From contig JBBASJ010000001.1 of assembly GCA_040399325.1 (NCBI GenBank), positions 62,001-126,000 on the forward strand: a DNA stretch of 64,000 nt, given 5' to 3'. Source of the stretch: RGUW01 sp040399325 (GTDB lineage Bacteria > Cyanobacteriota > Cyanobacteriia > PCC-6307 > Cyanobiaceae). Shown here piece after piece: positions 34,293 through 43,600 of this stretch. Position 1 is the first letter of the stretch. Each line of letters opens with the position of its first letter. A model generated the notes under the pieces. It searched no databases and was not told the origin of the DNA. It was given only the letters and a program-made list of their open reading frames with translations. A program made the translations under genes and the position numbers.

Positions 34293-36113
34293 ATGCCCGT
34301 CTCGAGGGAATCCGTCCCCGTGCTGGTCTGGGGTGGGGGTTGTGGCGGCGCGGCGGCGGCGCTCCAGGCGGCCCGCAGCGGTGCCCCCACGCTGTTGCTC
34401 ACACCAGGGCCCTGGCTCGGGGGCATGGTGAGCGCCGCGGGGGTCTGCGCACCCGACGGCAATGAACTGACTCCCTGGCAGACGGGGCTGTGGGGCGCGT
34501 TGCTGCGCGCCCTTGCCGAGGCTGAGCCCACGGGGCTCGACCACAACTGGGTCAGCTGCTTCGGATTCAGGCCCGCCACCGCCGAGGCCGTGCTGCGAAC
34601 CTGGGTGGGCGCAGAAGCGAGGCTGCGCTGGTGGCCCAACTGCGCGCTGGTAGGGCTGGAGCGCCACAACGAGCGGGTCTGTGCCGTCTGTGTCAGGCAG
34701 GGCGACCAGGAGCATGTTCTGAGGCCCGAGCTGCTGATCGACGGCAGTGATCTGGGCGATCTGCTCGGCATGGGGGCCTCAGACTTCAGGCTGGGCTGGG
34801 AGAGCCAGGAGACCTGGAGCGAACCCAGCGCGCCCAGCGCCCAGGCGCTGTTCAACGATCCCTTCTTCACCAACCAGCCTGTGCAATCGCCGACCTGGGT
34901 GGCCATGGCCCAGCGTGACACCAGGCGCCCGCTGGAGCCGGGGAGCGACGATCTGAAGCCCCCTTTCGCCGGCGCGATCCGCCGTTTCGGCCTGGAGCGC
35001 ACCCTCAGCTATGGCCGGCTGCCCGGTGACCTGCTGATGCTCAACTGGCCGATCGATGGCAACGACTGGCATCTGGATCTGGCGGGTCTCTTCGCTGGCA
35101 CGCCGCAGCAGCAACGCGATTACCTGCAGCAGCTGGCTGGCCCCATGCAGGCCCACAGTCTCGCCTTTGCGGACGCACTCACCGAGGCCAGTGGCGGGGT
35201 CGTGCAGCCTGCGGCCGTATTCCCGGAGCTGGGCCATCAGGGCGCCGACCTGCAGGGAGACTCAGCACTGGCCCTGATGCCCTACTGGCGCGAAGGACGG
35301 CGCCTGCTGGGTCTGGAGACGGTGATCGAACAGGATCTCCTGCCCCTTGCCGGGGGCACCAGCAGGGCCCCACTGCCAAGGCGTGACGGCCACTGCACCA
35401 GCATCGCGGTCGGCAACTATGCCAATGACCATCACTATCCGGGAGATGACTGGCCACTGGCACCCAAAAGCTGCCGCTGGGGTGGACGCTGGACCGGCAC
35501 GCCGTTCTGTGTTCCCTACGGCGCCCTGGTCAGCGCCACAACCAGCAACCTTCTCGCCGCCGACAAGTGTCTCAGTGTCAGCCACATCGCCAACGGTGCG
35601 ACCCGGCTGCAACCGCTGGTGCTCAACATCGGCCAGGCTGCAGGCATGGCGGCGGCGCTGTGCATCAGGCACCGCTGCCTGCCTGCGGATCTGCCGGTCG
35701 GTGCTCTGCAGGAGGCACTGATCGCGGAACCAGTGGCTCCGGCCGGACCCTTCCCGCTCTGGAGCACACCCTGGCACCACCCTGACTGGGCGGAGTGCCA
35801 ACGCTCCATCCTGCGGGATCCCGGCAGTCTTGACGAGCAGGGCCTGCTCGATACGCCTCGGCAGTACGGCAACGGCACCGTGAGCCATCAGGCACCACCG
35901 GAACGCCATGAGCAGTTGGTTGTCGGCACCCTGCGGGGCTCGTTGGAGGCTGGCTACAACCTGGAGTCAGCTTCGCAGTCCTGGCCACTGATCACGCTGG
36001 AGCCCGCCATGCATCGGCTGCTGCAGGACACTCCCGCAGGGACACCCCTGCAGCTGATCGGCTGCCCCAACCCCTGGGGACCTTGGCTGCGGGTCAACCG
36101 GTTGGCGGCCTGA
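34293..36113 (+). CDS. FAD-dependent oxidoreductase
   Basis: A 606-residue flavoprotein with the N-terminal dinucleotide motif VWGGGCGGAAAALQAARSG, a PF12831-type FAD fold, a substrate-domain centre, and the C-terminal FAD motif GQAAGMAAALC. A long conserved-looking C-terminal extension (WHHPDWAECQRSILRDPG and later) follows. The substrate is unknown; it may be a secondary-metabolism or cell-wall oxidoreductase. ATG 34293 is six bases after a TTG that could also start translation. It is divergent from metG and convergent to the RNase gene. Confidence 0.83.
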   Translation: MPVSRESVPVLVWGGGCGGAAAALQAARSGAPTLLLTPGPWLGGMVSAAGVCAPDGNELTPWQTGLWGALLRALAEAEPTGLDHNWVSCFGFRPATAEAVLRTWVGAEARLRWWPNCALVGLERHNERVCAVCVRQGDQEHVLRPELLIDGSDLGDLLGMGASDFRLGWESQETWSEPSAPSAQALFNDPFFTNQPVQSPTWVAMAQRDTRRPLEPGSDDLKPPFAGAIRRFGLERTLSYGRLPGDLLMLNWPIDGNDWHLDLAGLFAGTPQQQRDYLQQLAGPMQAHSLAFADALTEASGGVVQPAAVFPELGHQGADLQGDSALALMPYWREGRRLLGLETVIEQDLLPLAGGTSRAPLPRRDGHCTSIAVGNYANDHHYPGDDWPLAPKSCRWGGRWTGTPFCVPYGALVSATTSNLLAADKCLSVSHIANGATRLQPLVLNIGQAAGMAAALCIRHRCLPADLPVGALQEALIAEPVAPAGPFPLWSTPWHHPDWAECQRSILRDPGSLDEQGLLDTPRQYGNGTVSHQAPPERHEQLVVGTLRGSLEAGYNLESASQSWPLITLEPAMHRLLQDTPAGTPLQLIGCPNPWGPWLRVNRLAA

Positions 36114-36133
36114 GCGGGATGCCCAGCGCAGGC

Positions 36134-38158
36134 TCACCGGTGGGCCCGCAACTGCAGGCAATCCTGCAGGGGGTCGACCCGGTGCACCGAGACGCTGAGG
36201 GCATCGCCCGGCGCGCTGCCCGCAGGGCACTGGGCCGGCAGTTCCATGGCCAGGGCCTCGATCCAGATCAGGGCGAGCCGCTCCGATTCGCGCAACCAGC
36301 GCAACAGGACTGCAGGCCAGTGGTCCGTGCGGTGCGCCTCAAACCACACCTGCCGCCAATGGCGCTGGTCATCGCGGCTGATCTGGTTGCCCTGCCGCAG
36401 CGGATCCTCACAGGCGGCCAGCAGATCCTGCAGCTGGCCGGCCGGTAGCGGTGCTCGCCCTGCCCACAGACACTCCAACTGACGCTGCGCCAGCAGATCG
36501 CCATAGCGGCGGATCGGACTGGTCACCTGCACGTAGGCATCAAGACCAAGACTGCTGTGGGGTGCCGGGGTGGTGGTGGTCAACCCGCGGCTGAGGCAGG
36601 CCTTGAGTGCGGCATGGCGCACGGGCCCGGCAGGCAGGGCGGCCAGCTCCTGGGGAGCGGGCAGGGGGGCCGGCAGCTGGCTGCGAAAGGGCAGTGCCAG
36701 CCCGTGCTCAATGGCCTGGGTCGCAGCCACACTTCCAGCCAGGATCATGGCCTCGGCAACCATGAGCCGCGAGCTGGTGGGCTCGGTGATCGCAATCGTC
36801 AGCTCCCCATCGCGGGCTCGAACCCGTCCCTCGGGCTGGTCGAGCAACAGGGCTCCACGCTGTTCCCGCCAGCGCCGCCGCCGCAGCAGCAGCCCATGGA
36901 TCTCGGCCAGATCAGGCTCCTCCGGCGGCGCCAGATCGATGAGATCGTCCGCGTCGCCATAGCTGAGCCGGTAGGCCGGTCTGACCCAGGTGCGCTCGAA
37001 ACCACAGGCCTGAAGGTTTCCCCCCTCGTCAAGCTCGGCCCAGAAGCTCCAGGCCGGACAGCGCCGGCCTGCCCTCAGACTCAGCGGCCCGATCGACAGG
37101 GGCCAGGGCAGCATCGGCAGAATGCCCCGGGCCAGGTAGAGGCTGGCCCCGCGGCCACGGGCCGACGCATCGAGTGGATCGTCTGGCAGCAGCAACCGGC
37201 CTGGATCGGCGACATGGATCCACAGCCTGCAGCGACCGTCGGCGCAGCGTTCAAGACCGATGGCATCGTCGATGTCCTCGGTGTCCTCATCGTCGATGGT
37301 CACGCAATGCAGATGTGTGCGATCACGGCGTCGTTCATCACCGGCCTGCGGGTCAGGGGCCCGTTCGATCAGCTGCTGCGCCTGCTTCTCGAGCGCGTCA
37401 CTGAAGCCATGGGCCCATGGGCTCTGCCGCAGTGACGGCAGGGCGTGGGGATCCCACTGGCCCAGATCGACGAGCAGATGACGGATCGCCGCTGCTTCAG
37501 GTCTGCAATCGGCCTGTCGCAATGCCTGCAGCAACGACGCCGGCAAAGGCTCCTCGCTCGCCCCACCGGCCCAACGCTGCAACAACGCCAGATCCTCGAC
37601 GCTACGGGAATCCAGCCCGTCGAGGCTGAGGACCTGGCGCTGCCGCAGCTGGCCATGCCAATGCCGCTCGCGCTGGTGAGCCAGCTCCGAGCGGCGACGG
37701 TCGTGCCGCCGCTGACGCAGCTGGCTCAACGGCCTCGCCGCGATTTCGCCGTGATGCAGGGTGAACCAGGGCTGATCACCCTGCAACCAGAGCCACCATC
37801 CGGCCAGCTGCAGCGGCGTGGGCTCCGCCGCCACCAGGGCGCACCACTGCTGCCATGGGGTACAACCGCCGGTGCTGCTGAGCAACAGCCAGGCTGCAGC
37901 CACATCGCGACGGGGTGGGACCCAGGCGCGCAGGGAAACTTCGTTGAGGCTCCAAGGGACGGCCCCGATGCGCTCTGGTGCTGGTGTCGAACCAAACGCA
38001 GCAGCTGCAGCAACAGGCTGCAGCTCACGCAAAGGCACTCTGGCCAGCCGCGCCTGCTGTCCGATGGCGACGGTGACGCGCTTGCCGTCCACCTTGAGCA
38101 CGACCGCCAGCTTGGGCTGGCCAGCATCCTTCAGCCCAACGAGATCACCCCGCTCCAC
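36134..38158 (-). CDS. RNase II/RNB family exoribonuclease
   Basis: 3'-5' exoribonuclease of the RNB family. Catalytic Asp cluster in CVTIDDEDTEDIDDAIGLE is intact, followed by WIHVADPGRLL, ILPMLPWPLSIGPLSLRAG and the usual SPIRRYGDLLAQRQL. At 674 residues it is shorter than RNase R and close to RNase II. In cyanobacteria such enzymes handle RNA turnover. It lies downstream of rpsR by 22 bases, and rpmG further upstream, all minus strand, in a likely ribosomal-protein operon. Confidence 0.9.
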   Translation of the reverse strand: MERGDLVGLKDAGQPKLAVVLKVDGKRVTVAIGQQARLARVPLRELQPVAAAAAFGSTPAPERIGAVPWSLNEVSLRAWVPPRRDVAAAWLLLSSTGGCTPWQQWCALVAAEPTPLQLAGWWLWLQGDQPWFTLHHGEIAARPLSQLRQRRHDRRRSELAHQRERHWHGQLRQRQVLSLDGLDSRSVEDLALLQRWAGGASEEPLPASLLQALRQADCRPEAAAIRHLLVDLGQWDPHALPSLRQSPWAHGFSDALEKQAQQLIERAPDPQAGDERRRDRTHLHCVTIDDEDTEDIDDAIGLERCADGRCRLWIHVADPGRLLLPDDPLDASARGRGASLYLARGILPMLPWPLSIGPLSLRAGRRCPAWSFWAELDEGGNLQACGFERTWVRPAYRLSYGDADDLIDLAPPEEPDLAEIHGLLLRRRRWREQRGALLLDQPEGRVRARDGELTIAITEPTSSRLMVAEAMILAGSVAATQAIEHGLALPFRSQLPAPLPAPQELAALPAGPVRHAALKACLSRGLTTTTPAPHSSLGLDAYVQVTSPIRRYGDLLAQRQLECLWAGRAPLPAGQLQDLLAACEDPLRQGNQISRDDQRHWRQVWFEAHRTDHWPAVLLRWLRESERLALIWIEALAMELPAQCPAGSAPGDALSVSVHRVDPLQDCLQLRAHR

Positions 38159-38180
38159 AGACCAGGCTGGCAGGGGTGAA

Positions 38181-38402
38181 TCAGCCTTCGGGATTCACAA
38201 ACGGCAGCAGGGCCACGATGCGGGCGCGCTTGACCGCGTTGGTGAGGTCGCGTTGCTGCTTGGCGGTGAGGCCCGTCAGCCGGCGGGGAAGGATCTTGCC
38301 CCGTTCGGTGATGAATTTCTTGAGCAGATCGACGTCCTTGTAGTCGATCGGATCGCCGGGCTTGATCGGCGACAGACGCTTCTTGAAAAAAGAACTCGAC
38401 AT
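38181..38402 (-). CDS. rpsR: Ribosomal protein bS18
   Basis: Small-subunit protein S18 (73 residues). Conserved core [20 protein letters not shown], then [20 protein letters not shown] and [20 protein letters not shown], all typical. It follows rpmG by 58 bases and precedes the RNase II-family gene by 22 bases. Confidence 0.97.
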
Positions 38403-38460
38403 GGAAGGGCTTTGGGGGGTCAGAAGTCTGGGTTGATGCCGACGTTGCAGCCGTCAGGAT

Positions 38461-38655
38461 TCACTTGATTTCCTTGTGAACCGTCATGCCGTTGCAGTGG
38501 GGACAGAACTTCTTGAGCTCCAGCCGTTCGGTGGTGTTGCGGCGGTTCTTTTCGGTGGTGTAGCGGGACACACCTGGAGACCGCTTGGCGGGGTTGGACC
38601 GGCATTCGGTGCACTCGAGAGTGATCACGATCCGGACGCCCTTGTTTTTGGCCAT
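38461..38655 (-). CDS. rpmG: Ribosomal protein bL33
   Basis: Large-subunit protein L33 (64 residues): AKNKGVRIVITLECTECRSN, then RYTTEKNRRNTTERLELKKFCPHCNGMTVHKE. It keeps both CxxC pairs (CTEC and CPHC), so this is the zinc-binding (C+) form. The frame extends upstream to 38745, but ATG 38655 is the family start. The rpmG-rpsR order is conserved in cyanobacteria. Confidence 0.97.
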   Translation of the reverse strand: MAKNKGVRIVITLECTECRSNPAKRSPGVSRYTTEKNRRNTTERLELKKFCPHCNGMTVHKEIK

Positions 38656-38768
38656 GGAAGGACGTTGCGCCGCGTTAGCGAAGCGAAGTGACAATCGCCC
38701 ACCATACCTGCAGGGGTGACCACCGGGGCCGATCCCTAGGATCACGGGCCGAGCTATCCCCTGGATCC

Positions 38769-41210
38769 ATGCGCGTTTCGCTCCAGTGGCTGAAGGAGCT
38801 GGTCAACGCGGCAGAGGCCGACCTCACACCGGATCACCTCGCAGAGCGACTCTCCGTGGCGGGATTCGAGGTCGAGGCGGTTGAGGATCTCAGCCTGCTG
38901 GCGGCGGGGGTCGTGGTCGGCAAGGTGCTGCAGCGCGAACCCCATCCCGACGCCAGCAAACTGAGCGTCTGCCAGGTGGATGCCGGGCAGGGCGACGTGC
39001 TTCAGATCGTCTGCGGCGCCGCCAATGTGCGTAGTGGCATCCATGTTGCTGTAGCCGTGGTCGGCAGCACACTGCCCGCGGTTGGCCTGACCATCAAGGA
39101 AGCCGAGCTGCGCGGGGTTCCAAGTCGGGGCATGATCTGCTCCCTCAGCGAACTGGGCCTGGCTGAAACCAGCGAGGGGATCGCCATTCTCGACGACCTG
39201 CTGCCGCAGGTGCCCCCGGTGGGTTCGGCCATCGCTCCGTGCCTCGGACTCGATGACGCAGTGCTCGAGCTGGCGATCACTGCCAACCGGCCCGATGGGC
39301 TGTCGATGCTGGGGATCGCCCGCGAAGTGGCGGCCCTGGTCGGAGGCAGCACCAATGTGCCGTCGGGTCAGCCGGTGCCCGCCGAACCGCTCGACGTCGA
39401 CCACGACCAGCGCGCCGCGATGAACGAGGGGGGCCTGTTCAGCCTGACCGAGCTCGAAGGGCTGACGGTCGGGCCCTCGCCCACCTGGGTGCAGCAGCGG
39501 CTCGAACGGGCGGGCATCCGTGCCATCAACAACGTCGTCGACATCACCAACCTGGTGATGCTGGAAACCGGCCAGCCCCTGCATGCCTTCGACCGCGATG
39601 CCCTCGCCGTCCACAGCCAGGGCAGACCAAATCCCAGACACATGGGCCTGCGCCAGGCCCGCGAGGGAGAGGCGCTGGTGACCCTGGATTCCGAAGCGCG
39701 GCAGCTTGACCCTGAAGCGCTGGTGGTGACCTACGCCGACGTACCGATCGCGCTCGCTGGAGTCATGGGCGGTCAGGCCGAGGCGGTCCAAGGGGGCACC
39801 ACCAGCATCTGGCTGGAAGCGGCCGTGTTCTCCCCACAGGCGGTGCGGCGGTCGGCACGTCGCGTCGGTCTGCGCACCGAAGCCAGCAGTCGCTTTGAAA
39901 AGGGATTGCCACCGCAGGCCACACTCGCGGCCGCTGATCGGGCCGTGGCTCTGTTGCAGCAGCTGTGTGGCGCCACCCCCACCCGGCGATGGCTGCATCA
40001 GGCGGCGTTGGAATCGGGCGCTCCCATCAATCTGCGACGCGATGCGCTCCACAACCTTCTGGGTCCCCTCGGGGTTGGGGCTGGTGACAACGCCGGCGAG
40101 GATCTGGACGATCACAGCATCGTCGCAACACTCAGCGCGATCGGCTGCCAGCTCGAATCCACCGACCAGGGCTGGGAGGTGAGCGTGCCGGTTCAGCGGG
40201 CGATCGACCTGCAGCGTGAGGTCGATCTGATCGAGGAGGTGGCTCGGCTGATCGGCTACGACCAGTTTTCGGCACACCTGCCCGATCCGCTGGTGCCCGG
40301 CGGTCTCGACCCGCGTCTGGTGGCAGAACGACGCCTGCGTCGCGCGCTGTGCGTGGCGGGGTTGCAGGAGCTGTGCAGCCTGTCGCTGGTCGGCGCAGCG
40401 CCAGAGCGCTTGCCCCTGGCCAATCCGTTACTCAGCGATTACGGCCACCTGCGCCATGAACTGCACAGCGACATGCTGGCCACCGCGCGCCGCAATCTGC
40501 AGAGCGGGCAGGAGGGCTTCTGGGGCTTCGAAATCGGCGCGGTGTTTGCGCCCGACGGGTCGGCCCGCGCTGAGCTCACAGCCGTGTTGTGTGGAAGTCG
40601 CTGCAGTGAACGCTGGAGCAGCAGCGGCAAGTCACGGCCGCTCACCTACCACCAGGCCCGCGGTCTTCTGCAACAGGCCTTTCATGCCATCGGACTGCAA
40701 CCGGAGGATCGACGCTTGGTGGATCAACCGTTGCTGCATCCAGGACGTGCAGCCCAGGTCGTCGTGGAAGGGCGGCCGATCGGCTGGTTTGGCCAGTTGC
40801 ATCCGGCCCAGGCCGCACAGGCTGATCTGCCTCAGGCGACCTACGTGCTGACTGTGCAGATTGATCCCCTGTTCACGGCTGCCACGCGCAGCAACCGCTG
40901 GCACGTACCGTTCAGGCCGTTCAGCACCCAACCAGCGTCAGAGCGCGATCTCGCTGTGGTGGTGCCGCGCGAGCTGGCAGCGGCCGATCTGCTTCAGGCC
41001 ATCAACAAGGCAGGTCGACCACTGCTCGAGCATGCCGAGTTGATTGACCGCTATGAGGGGGACCCGGTTCCCGATGGCCTGTGCAGCCAGGCGTTCCGGC
41101 TGCGCTACCGCGACCCGAACCGAACCCTGGTCGAAGAACAGGTCGAACAGGTTCACAGCGCTGTGATTGCGAGTGTGCAGAAGCGCTTCAAGGCCCAGCT
41201 GCGCGAGTGA
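38769..41210 (+). CDS. pheT: Phenylalanine-tRNA ligase beta subunit
   Basis: Large subunit of the tetrameric PheRS. Domains in order: EMAP-type tRNA-binding region (VVVGKVLQREPHPDASKLSV, about residues 44-63), B3/B4 editing domain, B5, and C-terminal ferredoxin-fold anticodon-binding domain (FRPFSTQPASERDLAVVVPR). The open frame begins at 38688 but ATG 38769, MRVSLQWLKELV, matches the family, giving 813 residues. pheS is not in the window. The tail overlaps the convergent methyltransferase gene by 23 bases. Confidence 0.95.
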   Translation: MRVSLQWLKELVNAAEADLTPDHLAERLSVAGFEVEAVEDLSLLAAGVVVGKVLQREPHPDASKLSVCQVDAGQGDVLQIVCGAANVRSGIHVAVAVVGSTLPAVGLTIKEAELRGVPSRGMICSLSELGLAETSEGIAILDDLLPQVPPVGSAIAPCLGLDDAVLELAITANRPDGLSMLGIAREVAALVGGSTNVPSGQPVPAEPLDVDHDQRAAMNEGGLFSLTELEGLTVGPSPTWVQQRLERAGIRAINNVVDITNLVMLETGQPLHAFDRDALAVHSQGRPNPRHMGLRQAREGEALVTLDSEARQLDPEALVVTYADVPIALAGVMGGQAEAVQGGTTSIWLEAAVFSPQAVRRSARRVGLRTEASSRFEKGLPPQATLAAADRAVALLQQLCGATPTRRWLHQAALESGAPINLRRDALHNLLGPLGVGAGDNAGEDLDDHSIVATLSAIGCQLESTDQGWEVSVPVQRAIDLQREVDLIEEVARLIGYDQFSAHLPDPLVPGGLDPRLVAERRLRRALCVAGLQELCSLSLVGAAPERLPLANPLLSDYGHLRHELHSDMLATARRNLQSGQEGFWGFEIGAVFAPDGSARAELTAVLCGSRCSERWSSSGKSRPLTYHQARGLLQQAFHAIGLQPEDRRLVDQPLLHPGRAAQVVVEGRPIGWFGQLHPAQAAQADLPQATYVLTVQIDPLFTAATRSNRWHVPFRPFSTQPASERDLAVVVPRELAAADLLQAINKAGRPLLEHAELIDRYEGDPVPDGLCSQAFRLRYRDPNRTLVEEQVEQVHSAVIASVQKRFKAQLRE

Positions 41211-42666
41211 GATCGCGCTGCTTGAGCACAGCCAGGGTCTCCACATGGCTGGTGTTCGGGAAGAAATCAATCGCCTGTACCGACGTGACCTCGTAACCCG
41301 TGTTCAGACGATTGAGGTCCCTGGCCAGGGTGGCCGGATCGCAACTCAACATCAGCAGTGTGGCGACGGGGCACGCGATCAAGGCCTGGATGACCGCCGG
41401 GTCAAGGCCGCGCCTTGGAGGATCCAGAAGAACCGCAGTGGCCTGATCAAGGACTCGGGTCAACCCCTCAGCCATGTCGGCCACATCAAAGGAGCAGCGG
41501 GACGTGAGTTGATTGGCAGCGGCATTTTGGCGAGCCAATGCGATCGAACCGGGATGATTTTCGATTCCATGGACGCGCCATCCTGAAGCGGCCATCGGCA
41601 GACCGTAGGTACCGATGCCGCAATAGCCATCAATCAACAGATCACCAGTTCCAGCGCCCAAAGCTGCGGCGATCAGATCGACAACACGTTCAGCCTGCGC
41701 TGTGTTCACCTGGAAGAACGTGTCAGCTGCGATCTGAAGGTCAAGACCTGCAAAATGTTCAGTGACCGAACCTCGACCCGCCACCACTTGTGTCTCAGAA
41801 CCGAACAGCGTATTGCTGGTCATGGGTTGAAGATTCAGACAGACACCCACCACAGCAGGCCAGCGATCCATCCAGGTTTGGGCAAGCTGCGCCAATCCAT
41901 CCAGTGCGGAGTGGCTGCTGATCAGCGTGATCACGATCTCGCCAGTGCTGGAGGCAACCCTCAATGCCAGATGCCGTAGCCCACCCTGGTGCTGGAGGTG
42001 GCGATCGACGGGCCAATCCGTACGCTCCAGATCATGCTTAAGGGGCTTGATCAGGGCATCGAGTCGGCGATCAAGAACCGGACAATGGTTCATGTTGACC
42101 AGCGTATGGCTACCCGCTCTGTAATAGCCCGCGCGCAGGCTGCCGTCGTCACGACGTTCCAGCGGGATTACGGCGCGATTGCGATATCCCAGTGCCATCG
42201 GAGCAACAAGGAGTGGTTGCAACACTCCATCCTTGAACTGGAAATGACCGATGCGTTGCAAGGCTGATTCAACAGCCTGTTGCTTGGCTGCAGCCTGAGC
42301 TGGATCACTGAGATGTTGAAGCGTGCAGCCGCCACAACGGTCGGCGAGGATACAGGGAGGTTGTCGTCGTTCAGGACTCAGCAAAGAGCGGTTCTGAAGA
42401 ATTCCTTCCCAACAACTGCGTCGTTTGCGAAGCAGTCGCACACCACCCACCTCGCCAGGCAGCAGGTCAGGCACAAACACGATGGAATGATCGGGCAACC
42501 GCGCGACACCCCGACCGTCATGACTCAGGCCGTGGCAGTGAAGCTGAACGAGTTGGCCCTGGGTGGTCACAGAGGCGTTGGAGTTGTTGATGTGTTCTTG
42601 ATGAAGAGTAGGTGGTTGAACCACCCCGGACACCGACTCAGGGCAACAGCGATGAGAACACAGCAC
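41188..42666 (-). CDS. rlmD: RlmD-like 23S rRNA (uracil-5-)-methyltransferase
   Basis: S-adenosylmethionine-dependent m5U methyltransferase of the RumA/TrmA group. A TRAM-like N-terminus (QLVQLHCHGLSHDGRGVARL) precedes the iron-sulfur motif CILADRCGGCTLQHL, then the methyltransferase motifs FFQVNTAQAERVVDLI and DPPRRGLDPAVI, and the catalytic Cys in MLSCDPATLARDL. Length is 492 from ATG 42666; GTG 42570 would start just before the TRAM segment and give 460 residues, so the start is open. The exact target (U747, U1939 or tRNA) is inferred, not seen. Confidence 0.9.
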   Translation of the reverse strand: MLCSHRCCPESVSGVVQPPTLHQEHINNSNASVTTQGQLVQLHCHGLSHDGRGVARLPDHSIVFVPDLLPGEVGGVRLLRKRRSCWEGILQNRSLLSPERRQPPCILADRCGGCTLQHLSDPAQAAAKQQAVESALQRIGHFQFKDGVLQPLLVAPMALGYRNRAVIPLERRDDGSLRAGYYRAGSHTLVNMNHCPVLDRRLDALIKPLKHDLERTDWPVDRHLQHQGGLRHLALRVASSTGEIVITLISSHSALDGLAQLAQTWMDRWPAVVGVCLNLQPMTSNTLFGSETQVVAGRGSVTEHFAGLDLQIAADTFFQVNTAQAERVVDLIAAALGAGTGDLLIDGYCGIGTYGLPMAASGWRVHGIENHPGSIALARQNAAANQLTSRCSFDVADMAEGLTRVLDQATAVLLDPPRRGLDPAVIQALIACPVATLLMLSCDPATLARDLNRLNTGYEVTSVQAIDFFPNTSHVETLAVLKQRDLTRAAGP

Positions 42667-43051
42667 CGCAGAGGCGACGCCATGGGGTGAGACGGGATGG
42701 CGTGATGAACAGCGGAGAGTGCATCATTCAAGAGTTGGATATTGATGATTCAGACGTCTCTCCATCGATAACCAACAGGGGTTCAGCTGACGCTTGGCTT
42801 CCGGTGGGCCGGATCCCGGGCACACGAGCGGGCAGCCATTGATCCCGCCAGGAACAGGTGCTGGGCGGAGTGGAGTGGACCAGCTGATCCTCCGGAGCCA
42901 GATGCATGACGAAGCATGACCCAACCTTGACAGGATCATAGATGGAGCCCCACCCGGAAAGCATTCAAACCACGAAATCGTTACGCCCTGTCGCTCTGCG
43001 GCGTGCTGTTCGGATTCAGCCGATAGAGTGACCCAGCTTGTGCCCCATGCA
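42667..43051. other. Region between the methyltransferase and apcD
   Basis: About 385 bases. It holds the candidate small minus-strand gene at 42728-42964 and, next to apcD, about 87 bases that should carry the apcD promoter. I could not fix a convincing -35/-10 pair: TTGACA occurs at 42926-42931 but no matching -10 follows at normal spacing. Confidence 0.5.
42728..42964 (-). CDS. Possible small hypothetical protein
   Basis: A 78-residue frame with codon use like the neighbouring genes (many CTG, GTC, CCC) and an ordinary composition: GSIYDPVKVGSCFVMHLAPE and DQWLPARVPGIRPTGSQ. I do not recognise a family. ATG 42964 is assumed; ATG 42907 (MHLAPEDQL) is another choice. It would lie upstream of rlmD on the same strand, 61 bases away. 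No good ribosome site is visible, so this remains a candidate. Confidence 0.45.
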   Translation of the reverse strand: MLSGWGSIYDPVKVGSCFVMHLAPEDQLVHSTPPSTCSWRDQWLPARVPGIRPTGSQASAEPLLVIDGETSESSISNS

Positions 43052-43546
43052 ATGAGCGTTGTTCGCGATCTGATCCTTCAGGCCGATGATCAGTTGCGCT
43101 ACCCGACGGGTGGTGAACTGCGTTCCATGGCCGATTTTCTCAACGGTGGGGTCCGTCGGCTGCAGGTCGTCAGAACCCTGACCGACAGCGAACGCAAGAT
43201 CGTGGACCAGGCGGCTAAGCGTCTGTTTCAGCTGAAGCCTGAGTACGTGGCACCGGGCGGCAATGCCTACGGTCAGAAGCAACGGGCCCAGTGTCTACGC
43301 GACTACAGCTGGTACCTGCGGCTCGTCACCTACGGCATCCTCTCGAGCAGCACCGAACTGATTCAACAGATTGGCCTGGTGGGAGCCCGCGAGATGTACA
43401 ACAGTCTGGGTGTGCCGATGCCTGGCATGGTTGAAGCCATGCGCACTCTCAAGGAAGCCGCGATCGACCTACTCAATGCAGACGATGCCGCAATGGCCGC
43501 GCCCTACTTCGACTTTCTGATCCAGGGGATGCAAACGTCAACCTGA
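43052..43546 (+). CDS. apcD: Allophycocyanin alpha-B (ApcD)
   Basis: Phycobilisome core subunit, one of the terminal emitters that pass energy to photosystem I/II. VRDLILQADDQLRYPTGGEL and the chromophore Cys in QCLRDYSWYLRLVTYG are the ApcD pattern; REMYNSLGVPMPGMVEAMR completes the globin-like fold. ATG 43052 gives 164 residues (ApcD is about 161); the frame begins at 43028 with an extra 8 residues. Other phycobilisome core genes are not in the window. A strong terminator follows. Confidence 0.93.
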   Translation: MSVVRDLILQADDQLRYPTGGELRSMADFLNGGVRRLQVVRTLTDSERKIVDQAAKRLFQLKPEYVAPGGNAYGQKQRAQCLRDYSWYLRLVTYGILSSSTELIQQIGLVGAREMYNSLGVPMPGMVEAMRTLKEAAIDLLNADDAAMAAPYFDFLIQGMQTST

Positions 43547-43572
43547 CCTTGACCCTGCTCCTGCATGTTGGC

Positions 43573-43600
43573 AACCTGCTCGGCTCGAGCAGGTTTTTTT
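43573..43600 (+). terminator. Intrinsic terminator after apcD
   Basis: AACCTGCTCG (43573-43582) and CGAGCAGGTT (43586-43595) form a perfect 10-bp stem with the loop GCT, followed by a run of Ts (43594-43600). It lies 26 bases past the apcD stop and is a clear rho-independent terminator. Confidence 0.95.
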
